DNA of 64,000 bases from Dysgonomonadaceae bacterium zrk40 (GTDB lineage Bacteria; Bacteroidota; Bacteroidia; Bacteroidales; Dysgonomonadaceae): NCBI GenBank assembly GCA_016916535.1, contig CP070276.1, positions 2,480,001 through 2,544,000 on the forward strand, written 5' to 3'. How positions within the stretch are numbered: position 1 is the first letter of the stretch; every line of letters begins with the position of its first letter. The translations under genes were made by a program, and so were the position numbers. This document shows, piece by piece, positions 33,010 through 43,600 of this stretch. Below the pieces are notes generated by a model. It saw only the letters and a list, made by a program, of their open reading frames with translations, made no database searches and was not told the origin of the DNA.

Positions 33010-34038
33010 TTAATCTAATAATGCGGGTGTAAACCATTCCGCCTTCACTCCTCTGTCTCTAACCACCAGTGTATCTTTGGTAGACACCTGGATGTCGCCA
33101 TAATTGACAGTGTAATCGAGATAAAGCACATCTCTGTCTTGTTCTCCCCAGCTGTTTTTGTCACCTTTCGGTACAAACTTGCCAGATCCTGTGGCAGCTA
33201 CACCGTCTGTGTCAGAGGAGACCGTACAATCGCCCTGGTCATTGAAAGTGAGGAGCATCACACTGTTGCGGGGGATGTTTTCCATGTCTCTGGTCTGATG
33301 TTCCCATGCAATGGTGTTGAGTGAACGGGTGGTGATGTCGTCGATCACTTCATCATGCTCCACATATTGTGCACGACGATTGTTTGTGCCGCTCTGACCA
33401 CCGGAAATCACATCTACTCCTCTACGCAGGTAGTTTGCATCATATGGGTTGATGTATTTCACCGCATAGAGTACATAATCCTTGGGTTGTACATCCCAAT
33501 CGCCCGACACACCCCTTCTCGGATTGTCTACCATTGGTTTTCCGGAGAGAATGGTGTCAGCGTTAACCACACCTGTCATCACCACGGGAATCACATAGGT
33601 GTTCACCAGCGAGTTGGGGTCGTTGAAGAATGCATCAGTTAACTGAACGGTGACACCTCCCAGGATGCTACCTTTCTCAATGATAATCTTATCGGAAGAG
33701 AGCGAATAGTAGTTGGAGGGCATCGCGATGATATCCTCTTGTGTGGCATCAAATACCAGGTCGTTGACAATTGAATTATCCACCCGGATGCCGATTTCAA
33801 CATCCTTGTCATTGTTGTAAATGCCACCCATGGTTGCCATGATCTGGCACTTGTACTCGTTGTCGAGGCTTGTGTCAAACACATCCTCCCCAAGTACAAT
33901 GGTGCGTACGGGACTCTGATAGGCAAAATAGACGGCTGAATATTCGTAATCGGGAAACTCCCAATCCCCGTTCTCACAGGAGGTAAACAGACCGGTCACT
34001 AGTGCCGTCAGTAATGTTATGATAAATATCTTTTTCAT
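33010..34038 (-). CDS. xusE: XusE-like surface lipoprotein (DUF1735/DUF5627-type), probable glycan binder
   Basis: A 342-residue lipoprotein (LFTSC-ENGD) with no catalytic motifs. The N-terminal half (about 20-160) resembles the DUF1735 Ig-like fold found in SusE-position proteins (SAVYFAYQSPVRTIVLG, NYYSLSSDKIIIEKGS). The C-terminal half (about 180-340) looks lipocalin-like, as in DUF5627. Its position between the second SusD-like gene and the GH10 gene is that of xusE in the known core, where the product is thought to help bind xylan at the surface. The reading frame remains open upstream to 34074, overlapping the SusD gene; ATGs at 34047 and 34038 remove the overlap, and 34038 starts a good signal (MKKIFIITLL). 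Function is inferred from position. Confidence 0.85.
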   Translation of the reverse strand: MKKIFIITLLTALVTGLFTSCENGDWEFPDYEYSAVYFAYQSPVRTIVLGEDVFDTSLDNEYKCQIMATMGGIYNNDKDVEIGIRVDNSIVNDLVFDATQEDIIAMPSNYYSLSSDKIIIEKGSILGGVTVQLTDAFFNDPNSLVNTYVIPVVMTGVVNADTILSGKPMVDNPRRGVSGDWDVQPKDYVLYAVKYINPYDANYLRRGVDVISGGQSGTNNRRAQYVEHDEVIDDITTRSLNTIAWEHQTRDMENIPRNSVMLLTFNDQGDCTVSSDTDGVAATGSGKFVPKGDKNSWGEQDRDVLYLDYTVNYGDIQVSTKDTLVVRDRGVKAEWFTPALLD

Positions 34039-34067
34039 GTTTGTCATATTATAATGTTCAATTCTTT

Positions 34068-35855
34068 TTACCATCCCTTGTTTTGAACCAGGTTGCTGAA
34101 CTTAATTACTTCTCCGTAAGGAATAGGTCCGTGATACATATAATCTTCGTATGCACGTCTTTCTACCTGTGGGAGAACAGTGTATGCTCCTCCACTAATG
34201 CTCATGCCCTTTGCCGGTTCGGTGATGTCTTTTTTCCATCGACGGAGGTCCCAGAAACGGAATCCTTCAAAGCAAAGTTCGATGCGGCGCTCATTGTGAA
34301 TCAATTCACGCATCGCCTCCTTGTTGCCTTTGACCGATTCCAGGTAGGTATCGGTAGTGTTTACCCCGATACCGGCCCTCTGGCGGATCGCCTTGACCAC
34401 GTCGTATGCCGAGTATCCGTTGGCTCCTTCGCCTGTAGGACCCCATGCCTCATTGGCTGCTTCTGCGTATCCCAGGAATATCTCTGTGTAACGGATAAAG
34501 GGCTTGTAATGGTAAGCAGGTGTCTCAGAACTGGGGTTCGCATTGACCTGCTGATTCAACAACTTCTTCATGTAATAACCGGTACGGGTTGAGGTTTCGG
34601 TTCTGTTCAGAGCATTGTTGTCGCCACCGTCGGCTGCCGTGGTGATGGTGCTGTTCTGCGGACCTGCCTTACTACCATTGTAAAGAATGTAGAGCGCAAG
34701 CCGTGCATCCCTGTTGGCATAGGGGTTGTTCGGGTCATAGCCGCTGTTGGGATCGGTGATAGGAAGACCATTCGCCATGGGGAAAGCATCCACCAGGTTC
34801 TGGGTGGGGTTCACACGACCGCTGCCGAACAATGTCGGAGGATAGTTGTCCCGTTCCAGGTTGACATTGCTCTCTTTGTTTCCGCGCCATAACATCTCTT
34901 TGGGATTCACACCTGCGGGGAGGTTCTCGATTGCACTGCTGTTTTCATACCATTTGTTGCCATTTGGATCAACCTCAGCAATCGGGTTGCTTCCCAATCC
35001 GTTCAGTACGACTGCCATCCTGTTTGCAGCCTCTTCCCATGTTACATCGGTTCCGGCACTGTAGGCAGGGCTGGCAGCCAACAAAGCGGCTTGTGCACGT
35101 ACTGCCTTGGCGATACGGGCGCTCATGCGGTTTTTGGCATTGTCGCCGAACACGCGTGAATATTGACCTGCTGTAACGCCCAGAGAGCGATATTTTGCCG
35201 GTACCTGGCTGTCGTCTTCAATAACCCCGTAATCTTCCGGCAGTAGCATCAATGCTGAATCCACATCGGCATAAAGATGTTCTATGCACTCCTGGAAGGT
35301 GTTGCGCGGAAGGTTGAATTCTGAGCTGAGATCTTCCGGTTCGGTAACGATGGGAATACCCAGTAACTGTCCGTCGTCCGTCCAACCTCCATGATTGAGC
35401 AACAGATGGTACATGTAAAGGGCTCGCATGCCAAATGCATCGCCTTTCATGCGATCTCTGAACATGTCTGCAACCAGCGGGTCATTGGCCCAGCTTACCT
35501 CATCGGCAATGTCAAGGAACTGATTCAGGTATTGCCAGGAGGCGCGTAGGTACTGCCATCTGTCCATAGGGTTGTTGTTGGCTCTCCATGAACCGGTAGC
35601 CATCTGCAGATGTCCGTTGTTGGGGTTGTTTGAAACCGCATCGTCGGTAGCCACATCACTAAAAGACCAGGAACCCACCGGGTTGCTGATGTAGGCGTGG
35701 CCCAGCAATCCGGTAGCCCATGCCGGCATATTGTACAAGGCACTGTTGTCCTTATGATTTTCGATCGCAGGCTCGAACATGTCCTGACATCCTGTCTGGA
35801 CAAAGAGGAGTGCAACAAACAGTGCAATGATCGATTTTTTGTTTCTATTCTTCAT
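34068..35855 (-). CDS. xusD: SusD-like glycan-binding lipoprotein (XusD-like)
   Basis: A 595-residue SusD/RagB family lipoprotein (lipobox VQTGC). The N-terminal SusD-like TPR region includes LRASWQYLNQFLDIADEVSW and RALYMYHLLLNHGGW. The C-terminal RagB/SusD domain carries ELCFEGFRFWDLRRW, a family hallmark. It is expected to cap its partner porin, encoded immediately upstream with a 27-bp gap, and to recruit xylo-oligosaccharides. It is the second SusD of the six-gene core and is clearly diverged from the first (624 residues). Confidence 0.92.
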   Translation of the reverse strand: MKNRNKKSIIALFVALLFVQTGCQDMFEPAIENHKDNSALYNMPAWATGLLGHAYISNPVGSWSFSDVATDDAVSNNPNNGHLQMATGSWRANNNPMDRWQYLRASWQYLNQFLDIADEVSWANDPLVADMFRDRMKGDAFGMRALYMYHLLLNHGGWTDDGQLLGIPIVTEPEDLSSEFNLPRNTFQECIEHLYADVDSALMLLPEDYGVIEDDSQVPAKYRSLGVTAGQYSRVFGDNAKNRMSARIAKAVRAQAALLAASPAYSAGTDVTWEEAANRMAVVLNGLGSNPIAEVDPNGNKWYENSSAIENLPAGVNPKEMLWRGNKESNVNLERDNYPPTLFGSGRVNPTQNLVDAFPMANGLPITDPNSGYDPNNPYANRDARLALYILYNGSKAGPQNSTITTAADGGDNNALNRTETSTRTGYYMKKLLNQQVNANPSSETPAYHYKPFIRYTEIFLGYAEAANEAWGPTGEGANGYSAYDVVKAIRQRAGIGVNTTDTYLESVKGNKEAMRELIHNERRIELCFEGFRFWDLRRWKKDITEPAKGMSISGGAYTVLPQVERRAYEDYMYHGPIPYGEVIKFSNLVQNKGW

Positions 35856-35882
35856 GATTGAATTTTTTATCTGATGATGTGA

Positions 35883-38711
35883 TTAAAATGTGCCTCTTAC
35901 ACCGATGTTGTAAAAACGGGTCTGTGGCGCACTTCCAACATTCATTTCAAAATGTTTGCGTTCCTTTGAGATGGTCAGCAGGTTGTAACCACTCACATAA
36001 AGGCTGATGCCTTTGACAAATTTTCCCTGTAACGCTGTTTCCGGTATGTCGTACGTTAACTGTACCTGCGACAGGTTCAGACGATCAGCATCGTACATCC
36101 AGAAATCAGAACTGCGGAAGTTATTGGCTCCGCTGGTGGTGGTGAGTCGCGGATAGGTTGCGGTTCCCTTCGTTTCCTCTGTCCAGCGGTTGCGTACGAT
36201 CTCCGAGTATTTGTTGTCGCTGCGCACCCAGTAATATGAGTTGTCTTTCATTCCCTGTCCACCATAGAAACCATCGGCCATGGCGAAAAGGGTAAAGTTG
36301 CGCCACTTGGCTGTGAAGTTGAGACCCAGACGGAATGGAGTATCCCAGCGACCCAGGTAAACCTCGTCGTTGGTGTCGATGATGCCGTCACCATTCTGGT
36401 CTTTGTATTTGATGTCTCCCGGTGCTGGTTCGCCAAACTGCGGTGCAGGTGAACTGTCGATATCGGCCTGATCGTTGAAGAAGCCAATATTTTGCAGACC
36501 CCAGAGTGCATTCAGCGGTTGTCCAATCCTGGATTGATAATCAAACTCGTAGCTTTCATCGCGTTTAGCAACCTTGGTAGAGGTGTACATCCCATTGACA
36601 CCAAATGTCAGGTCTACCTCATTTACTTTCTTGTTCAGATAAAGACTGAAATCAAAGCCTGAACGATCATCAGCATTGTAATTTACATATGGGATGATGG
36701 AGGAGGTAGGATAACCTACCTGGGTGAAATAGATGGGATAAATGGAGTTTACCCTTGCAAGGTCACCATCCATTTTTCCTGCGAAGTAATTGACATCGAA
36801 TGTCAGCAACTGATCCCACAGTGAACCGCGAAGACCCAGATTGACCTCTTTCCGCTTGACGAAGGTCATGTCGGGATTCTCACCCCGCTGGAACTCGGTA
36901 GCAGCTTCACCACCAAGGTCGGCCCAGGAGTACCATCCTCCGCGCTGAAGGATCGATTTGTAGAGGTAGTATCCCATCTCGTTCTCGTCGGTTGAGATGT
37001 CCATGTCCTGACTGACGATACCGCCTGAAACGGTCAGCATCAAATCGTCAAAGGCGCTGTCCCCGAAGAAATCTTCCTTCACCGGACGCCATCCGAGTGT
37101 GATGGTGGGTGAAAATCCAAGTCTGTTTCCTTCCGGCAATTTGGCGGAGTAGGGAAGCGCAGAACTGAAGTCAACGTAATATTTCTGCTGGAAGTTGTAG
37201 GATGCCTGCAAACCCAGGTTCACGTTGGTCAACCGGTGGTATTGTCCGCTCTGCTGACGCTGCCATGCATTGGCCAGCACCATGGCGAACAGGTTGTGGT
37301 CACTGTCAATAGTGCGGGTATAGTCAAACTGAGCCGCCATGTTGTAGGTGTAGCGATAGGCTGAGTTGCTGATGTTCTCATTTCCGGACTTCCTGTCGGT
37401 ACCATACTGAGTGACACTTGCAATCATGTCGCTGCCGGCATAATTGGTCCAGACCGGTGCAAAACTAGCGTACTCATTTGAGTATCCCTGGTTGTAGGTC
37501 GATGCATAGTCAATACCATATTTCGCACGCATGTGCAATCCCTCGAGCAGTGATCGCAGGTTGAGGTCGAAACGGGTATTGAACTGGAACTGACGGCTCA
37601 CGAACTTGTCATCACCGGCTGCATAGGAATCGGCAATCGGGTTGGTGGGATTCAACTGTGTACCCCCCAGGAAATATTGTCCGTCGATCAGGTTGTTACT
37701 GGTATTGATGGTGTTCCATGAAGGGATGTCATTTTCTTCCAGGTAGCTGAGCGGAATCAGCGGTGCCACACGGTTGGGACGCAGGGTGGCCGCATTCGAC
37801 CACCAGTCACCCCTTGCGGTGTAGGAGTCATAGAAAGTGACATTCGCATCAGCCTGAACTTTCAGGAAATCTGTTACATTCACATCAAGGTTACCGCGTA
37901 CGAACATGCGGCTGGTATAGTTGTCCTTGCTGTTACCCACTTTGAGCAATGCGTTTTCACGATAGTAACCGGTAGTGGTATAATACTTCACCCGTTGGTT
38001 GCCACCAGAGATCTCAGCGATTGCCTCCGACCTGTTGTATGCTTTGCGAAGATAGTCTGAAGAATACATGTCGAGGTCCGGATAACGGTAGGGATTTTCT
38101 CCGGAAGCATATCGGTAGATATCTTCAATACTGGAGCTCGGTTCCAGACCGTCATTGATACGTGCCTCGTTGTACAGGGTCAGATATTCAGCAGAACCCA
38201 AATACTTTGGAAACGCCTTGGGGGTATGCATCCCGCTATTGGCGCGTACACGGATGGTGGGATCACCGAACTTACCTCGCTTGGTGGCGATCTGAATCAC
38301 CCCCTTGGCAGCACGGCTGCCATAGAGTACAACCGCTGCCGGTCCTTTCAATACGGTGATCTGCTGAATCTCGGTAGGGAGTACGTTGTTGGCATCACGA
38401 ACCATGCCGTCGATGACCACCAGGTATTCGTTCATACCCCAGATGTTTCCGTTCACACCACCAATCAAGTTTTCTACGAAGTTCAAGCTATAGGTGGTAT
38501 AGGCTTTTTCTGTCATCTCTTCCACATCGATGACCGAAACACCACCCAGGAGGTCCTGTTTGTCCATGGTGCGGAATGCAACCTCCACTCTCTTGTGCAG
38601 TGTATCGTTTTCCAATGTCATTTCATCTGTATACCCTAACTGGGCTACAGCCTGCAGTGCATTGAAAACAAAAACGATACAAATTGCGAGACCAATATAT
38701 CTTTGTTTCAT
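35883..38711 (-). CDS. xusC: SusC-like TonB-dependent transporter lacking the N-terminal extension (XusC-like)
   Basis: A 942-residue outer-membrane TonB-dependent receptor. After the signal peptide (about 1-23) the sequence goes almost directly into the plug domain (YLVVIDGMVRDANNVLP, LKGPAAVVLYGSRAAKGVI). The roughly 80-residue CarboxypepD_reg-like domain present in the other two SusC proteins here is missing. The barrel ends with FYNIGVRGTF, a normal outer-membrane C-terminal signature. The gap to the SusD-like gene is 27 bp and to the preceding SusD-like gene 26 bp. It should import xylo-oligosaccharides together with its SusD partner. The shorter form is known for the second SusC of xylan core operons, so this is unlikely to be a truncation. 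Confidence 0.92.
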   Translation of the reverse strand: MKQRYIGLAICIVFVFNALQAVAQLGYTDEMTLENDTLHKRVEVAFRTMDKQDLLGGVSVIDVEEMTEKAYTTYSLNFVENLIGGVNGNIWGMNEYLVVIDGMVRDANNVLPTEIQQITVLKGPAAVVLYGSRAAKGVIQIATKRGKFGDPTIRVRANSGMHTPKAFPKYLGSAEYLTLYNEARINDGLEPSSSIEDIYRYASGENPYRYPDLDMYSSDYLRKAYNRSEAIAEISGGNQRVKYYTTTGYYRENALLKVGNSKDNYTSRMFVRGNLDVNVTDFLKVQADANVTFYDSYTARGDWWSNAATLRPNRVAPLIPLSYLEENDIPSWNTINTSNNLIDGQYFLGGTQLNPTNPIADSYAAGDDKFVSRQFQFNTRFDLNLRSLLEGLHMRAKYGIDYASTYNQGYSNEYASFAPVWTNYAGSDMIASVTQYGTDRKSGNENISNSAYRYTYNMAAQFDYTRTIDSDHNLFAMVLANAWQRQQSGQYHRLTNVNLGLQASYNFQQKYYVDFSSALPYSAKLPEGNRLGFSPTITLGWRPVKEDFFGDSAFDDLMLTVSGGIVSQDMDISTDENEMGYYLYKSILQRGGWYSWADLGGEAATEFQRGENPDMTFVKRKEVNLGLRGSLWDQLLTFDVNYFAGKMDGDLARVNSIYPIYFTQVGYPTSSIIPYVNYNADDRSGFDFSLYLNKKVNEVDLTFGVNGMYTSTKVAKRDESYEFDYQSRIGQPLNALWGLQNIGFFNDQADIDSSPAPQFGEPAPGDIKYKDQNGDGIIDTNDEVYLGRWDTPFRLGLNFTAKWRNFTLFAMADGFYGGQGMKDNSYYWVRSDNKYSEIVRNRWTEETKGTATYPRLTTTSGANNFRSSDFWMYDADRLNLSQVQLTYDIPETALQGKFVKGISLYVSGYNLLTISKERKHFEMNVGSAPQTRFYNIGVRGTF

Positions 38712-38737
38712 CTTACTCTTTTTTAATTTTCAGTTTG

Positions 38738-40612
38738 TTACCAACCGGGATTTTGGTAAAACTCCGGATACATGCTGACATCATCTGTGTTGAAGGGCAG
38801 CCAGTAATGTTTACTGGTGAGGTTGCGTGTCTGAATCACCTCTTCATCCCAATTCAGTACGGCATTCTCTTTCGGATCTGCTTTCGGATCCAGTTCAGAT
38901 GCCCTGTCGAAATGTTGTCTGGTTTTGATGTTGTAGGGGTATTCGGTCAGCAACAGCCAACGACGCAGGTCATTGAAGCGGTGACCCTCAAATGCAAGTT
39001 CTACCGCTCTTTCACGTCGCAGTTCGCCCATGAACCCTTCCAGGTTGTTGGCATACTTGTCAGCCAATGGGTCAACACCGGCACGCTCACGGATGGTGTT
39101 CAATGCTTCTACGGCATTCTTGGAGAAATTGGAAGATTTCCCTGAGGGAGATCCGTAACCCTGTGCAGCTGCCTCGGCATACATCAGGTATACATCGGCC
39201 AGACGTACCCATGTCAGATGGAAGTGGGTGGAGTAGCTGTAGCCGTAGGTGATGTCCCACTTGTTGGCTCCAAGCGGAATGAACTTGTAGTTCAGGTAAC
39301 CGGTACGGCTTACGGTACGGGGGTCATTTACATAGTCTCCTCCTGTATAGAGACTGGCATAACGCCATTTTTCGTCCGTCGGGTTGGTAATGGTTCCTGA
39401 AACCACTTTCACTCCATCATAGATGATGTCGTTGTAGAAACGAGGATCACGATTCTTCCAGGGGTGAGTGGGGTCAAATCCCGATTCGGGGTCGTTGAGC
39501 GGCATGCCGTTTGCCATTCCGTAGTAATTTACATAGTTTGCCGCAGGTGCCAGTACGATACCGTCACCTTCTGCCATGGCTGAGGGCTGGTAGGAGTTCA
39601 TCTGGCGCCAGTATGAATCAGGACCGTAGGTCGGGCTTCTTACAATCGCTTCGGTACCTCCCGGCATCAGCCAGTTTTGCTGCATGGTATAGAACAGTGA
39701 GGAGTAATCTTCAAAATCAACCAGTGCATACTGTGTCTGTCCCGTTTCCACCATGCTAAGCAGTTGTCCGAAGGTGTCGGCTGCCTTCTTGCACATCTCC
39801 GCATCGTAGGTGCGCGGACCATTGATGCCGTTGGCCATCAGGGGGCTGCCTGCATAGAGATAGGTTTTTCCCAGCATGGAGAGCGCCCATATCTTGTTGG
39901 CACGCAATGCATTGTTTCCTGAAGTGCGACGGCCTACTTCGGTGTCGTCCCAGTTCACCGGCAGAAGGTCTGCCGCTTTCTGAAAGTCTGCTGCCATCTT
40001 CTCCGCATTTTCCCTGTAGCTCTCACGCGGAAGGGTAAGAGGCTCATCACTGGGAAGCACAGTGTCAATATAGGGGAGTCCGCCCCAATACTGTGTGAGC
40101 TGGAAGTAGAACCAGGCGCGCATAAAGTATAGTTGTCCTGTCACCAGGTCTCTTTCCTCCTGGCTTGCATCGGTCATTTTTCCATCGGCAATCGCCTGCA
40201 ACCCCATGTTTGCCACACGGATACCATACCAGGAACCGCCCCAGACAGATTTTGCAAAACGGTCGCCACCGGGACTCCAGTTTCGATCGAGAAAAGAGGC
40301 TCCATTGCCGATATAGTCGCGGTAGTTTCCTCTGTCGATGCTGAATCCCATCAGATATTCACCGTTACCAATTGTCAATACTTCATCCTCACCCCAGTTG
40401 AAGGAGCTTACCCAGTAATGCTTTGCCAGGTCGGGGGTGAGATGATACATCCTTTCCACAAATCCCTGGAAGTTCGTGAAGTTCTTGTAGGCATCGTCCG
40501 GTGCGATCACCGAATCCGGAGCCCTGTCCAGGTATTCAGTGCATGAAACAACACCCAATAGCAGGGTGGTTGCCAGTGCGTATAGGTAATATTTTAATTT
40601 TGTCTTCATCAT
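38738..40612 (-). CDS. xusB: SusD-like glycan-binding lipoprotein (XusB-like)
   Basis: A 624-residue SusD/RagB lipoprotein with lipobox GVVSC-TEYLDRAP. The typical SusD start (YLDRAPDSVIAPDDAYKNF) is followed by TPR-like helices (YFMRAWFYFQLTQYWGGLPY) and the C-terminal AVELAFEGHRFNDLRRW. It lies 8 bp downstream of the large SusC gene, so the pair is co-translated and expected to form the outer-membrane uptake complex. Its size and context match the first SusD of the xylan core. An alternative second Met at 40609 makes no practical difference. Confidence 0.93.
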   Translation of the reverse strand: MMKTKLKYYLYALATTLLLGVVSCTEYLDRAPDSVIAPDDAYKNFTNFQGFVERMYHLTPDLAKHYWVSSFNWGEDEVLTIGNGEYLMGFSIDRGNYRDYIGNGASFLDRNWSPGGDRFAKSVWGGSWYGIRVANMGLQAIADGKMTDASQEERDLVTGQLYFMRAWFYFQLTQYWGGLPYIDTVLPSDEPLTLPRESYRENAEKMAADFQKAADLLPVNWDDTEVGRRTSGNNALRANKIWALSMLGKTYLYAGSPLMANGINGPRTYDAEMCKKAADTFGQLLSMVETGQTQYALVDFEDYSSLFYTMQQNWLMPGGTEAIVRSPTYGPDSYWRQMNSYQPSAMAEGDGIVLAPAANYVNYYGMANGMPLNDPESGFDPTHPWKNRDPRFYNDIIYDGVKVVSGTITNPTDEKWRYASLYTGGDYVNDPRTVSRTGYLNYKFIPLGANKWDITYGYSYSTHFHLTWVRLADVYLMYAEAAAQGYGSPSGKSSNFSKNAVEALNTIRERAGVDPLADKYANNLEGFMGELRRERAVELAFEGHRFNDLRRWLLLTEYPYNIKTRQHFDRASELDPKADPKENAVLNWDEEVIQTRNLTSKHYWLPFNTDDVSMYPEFYQNPGW

Positions 40613-40620
40613 ATGAATGG

Positions 40621-43600
40621 TTATAACGAGATTCTCAATCCTAAATTAAAACGTTTCTGTGTTGGGTATGCGGAATTGCCACCGGTATTGGATTCACGGT
40701 CATCCGGCATTTTGGTCCACAGGAACAGGTTGTTGCCGTTGGCGAACACTTTCAGGCTGTTCAATCCTACATTCTTCAACCATTTCTCCTGGCTGAAAGT
40801 ATAGGAAACTTCGGCATATTTCAGACGGAGATAGGAGCCGTCATGAAGGTAACGCGTGCCGCTGGTGAAGCCACTGGCGATGGTTCCCCACCTTGGCAAC
40901 GGTACATCGGCATTGTTGTTGTCTTTCGACCAGTATGTTCCTTCGTTGAAGGCGGTATTCTTGATGCCACCCAGACTCTGAAGACCCACGTAGCGGGTTA
41001 CATTGTTCACACCGTAGAACTGAACGAAAGCACTCCATCCCTTGTAATCGGCACCAATTTGGGTGTTGACGGTATTCTGGGGCACTCCGGTAAATCCGTA
41101 GGGAATGTTGTCGAAAGTAGAGATGATACCGTCGGCATCATAGTCGAGAAGGATGTAGTTACCCGGGATACGGGCATCATCCGATTCATCGTGTCCGGTA
41201 GTTCCGTATAGTTCGTCCCAGTTGTTGTAATAACCGTAGTCCACATGTGCGTAGGTCTGGCCAATGGCCTTGTTGGCTGCTTTCTGGTATTCCGGTTTCA
41301 ACAGAGGATCGTCGGCTTCAATCACCTTGTTTTCTGCATGCGTATAGAATACATTCCCCCAGAGGCGCCAGTCGCTATTGAGCTGTTTGTTCCAGCGCAT
41401 CTCCAGTTCGTAACCACTGGTTTCCACTTCACCCAGGTTGGCGGTCGGTGCGGTAGTACCATAATAGGAGGGTACCGAACGACGGTTACCATCGAGCAGG
41501 ATGTTGGATCTGTTTTCCTTGAAGAAGTCGACCGATCCGGAGATCACACCACCGAACATGGCGTAGTCGGCTGCAATGTCAAGCTTGGTGGCTATTTCCC
41601 AGTGTACATTGGGGTTACCCACTTGCGACTCATAATACCACTGATAAGGGCTTTTTGTGGGATTGATTCCTGTCAGAGCCTGGTTGAAAGCACCACCGTA
41701 GCCCCAGGAGTCCATGTAGAGCCAGCGTCCGCCAATGTTGTCATCCCCTAATTGACCGTAGGATGCCCTGAATTTGAGCATGTCGAGCCATTTCAGGTCG
41801 AGACTCTTGATCAGAGGTTCTTCAGAGAACATCCATCCAACAGCACCCGACTGGAAGTAAGCAAAGCGGTATTCAGGAGAGAATTTCTCGGAACCGTTGT
41901 AGGCACCGTTGTATTCCAGCATATAACGTCTGGCATAGTCGTAGGTGGTACGGAAAACCCAGTTCTCACGATAGAAAGGCAACTGGCTTCCGGTAGCATA
42001 CTGCTCACGGCTTACATTCCCCATGGCACCCACGTTGTGGTCGCCAAAGCTGTTGATGTAGTTGAGCTGTCCTGAATAGTTGAGCCTGCGGTAGGTGGCG
42101 CCGTTGTTTACAGAACCTGCGCCGGTCATCCAGGCAATGTTGTTCTGGTAGTCAAACTTGTTGTTTCCGTCAACTGTCACATCGGTGAATACCTCCCCTG
42201 TTTCGGGATGGATCCATTTGTGCGGGTTGTCTTCCCAGTCGTTGGTATCATCGATACCGCGGTTGGTTTCCTGGAAACTGTTGTCGAAGGCCAGTCTTCC
42301 CTGGAGGGAGAGCCCTTTCAGCAGAAATCCCAGATCCTGTTCCAGCGTAAAGTCGGTATAAAGACGGTCGCTGGTGGTATAGCCCACACCGTTCACGCTG
42401 AGGTCTTCCATCGAGTTTGTGGTAGCCTGTGAAGGGTTGGGGTGATAGTACCCGAACGATCCGTCACTGTATTTGGGGCGGAACATATCGGGGGCAATGC
42501 CATAGAAGGCAGCCCATACCAGATTTTCATACTGGAAGTAGTTGGTTCCCTTTGATACGGCATGAGATCCGGAGAGGTTCATCCGCAGGGTGGTTGATTT
42601 GGTCAGTGAGAAGTCCATGTTGCTCCTCACGTTGATACGGTCGTAACCAAATCCGGTATCATAACCGCGGTTGTTGTCCACAGTCTTGTAGATATCTCCT
42701 TCGTGTGCATAGTCCAAGCTGGCAAAATATTTCACGAAGCGGGTACCACCCGATACATTGACGTTTGCATTGTAAGAAGTGGCCACATCTTTCAGCAGCT
42801 CGTCTACCCAGTTCACGTTGGGATAACGCTCAAACTCTTCTACGTTGGCCGGGTAACGATATTTGTTGATGATGTCGTGGGGTCTGTAGTTCACCCACTG
42901 ACTGGGAGCATATCCCAGTTCGTTTTCTATCACCTGGTTGCGCAACATCAGGGCATCATAGGAGTCCATCAGTTCCGGCAACTTCGAATAGGTCTTCATG
43001 GTGGTGCTCACGTTGATGTCTACGTTGGCTTTCCCCTCTTCACCTCGTTTGGTGGTAATCAGGATAACCCCGTTGGCACCGCGCACACCAAAGATGGCCG
43101 TGGCAGAGGCATCTTTCAATACCGAGATGGTTGCCACTGAGTTGATGTCGATTCCGGTCATGGGTCGTTCCACACCATCCACCAGGATCAGGGGAGCACT
43201 TCCGTTCCATGAACTGACCCCACGGATGGTAATCTCGGGGTCTTCTTCTCCGGGCTTACCGGTAGTGGTCATGGTGACCACGCCGGGAAGGTTACCGGTC
43301 AGGGCCTGACCCAAACTGCTCACACCACCGGTGCGTTCCAAAACTTTAGCATTGGTCTGGGCAATGGCACCCACCACACTCTCTTTTCTCTGCTGGCCGT
43401 AGCCAACCACAACCACCTCTTCGAGCAACTCAGTATCCTCAGTCATTGTAACCGAAAGGGTTGTTCTTCCGTTCAACGCGATGGACTGAGGCTGCATTCC
43501 CACATAAGTGACAAGCAGCGTTGCATTGGATGGTACATTGCTTAAGGTAAACCTCCCATCCAGGTCGGTCACCGTTCCGGTGGATTCACCTTCCACCTGT

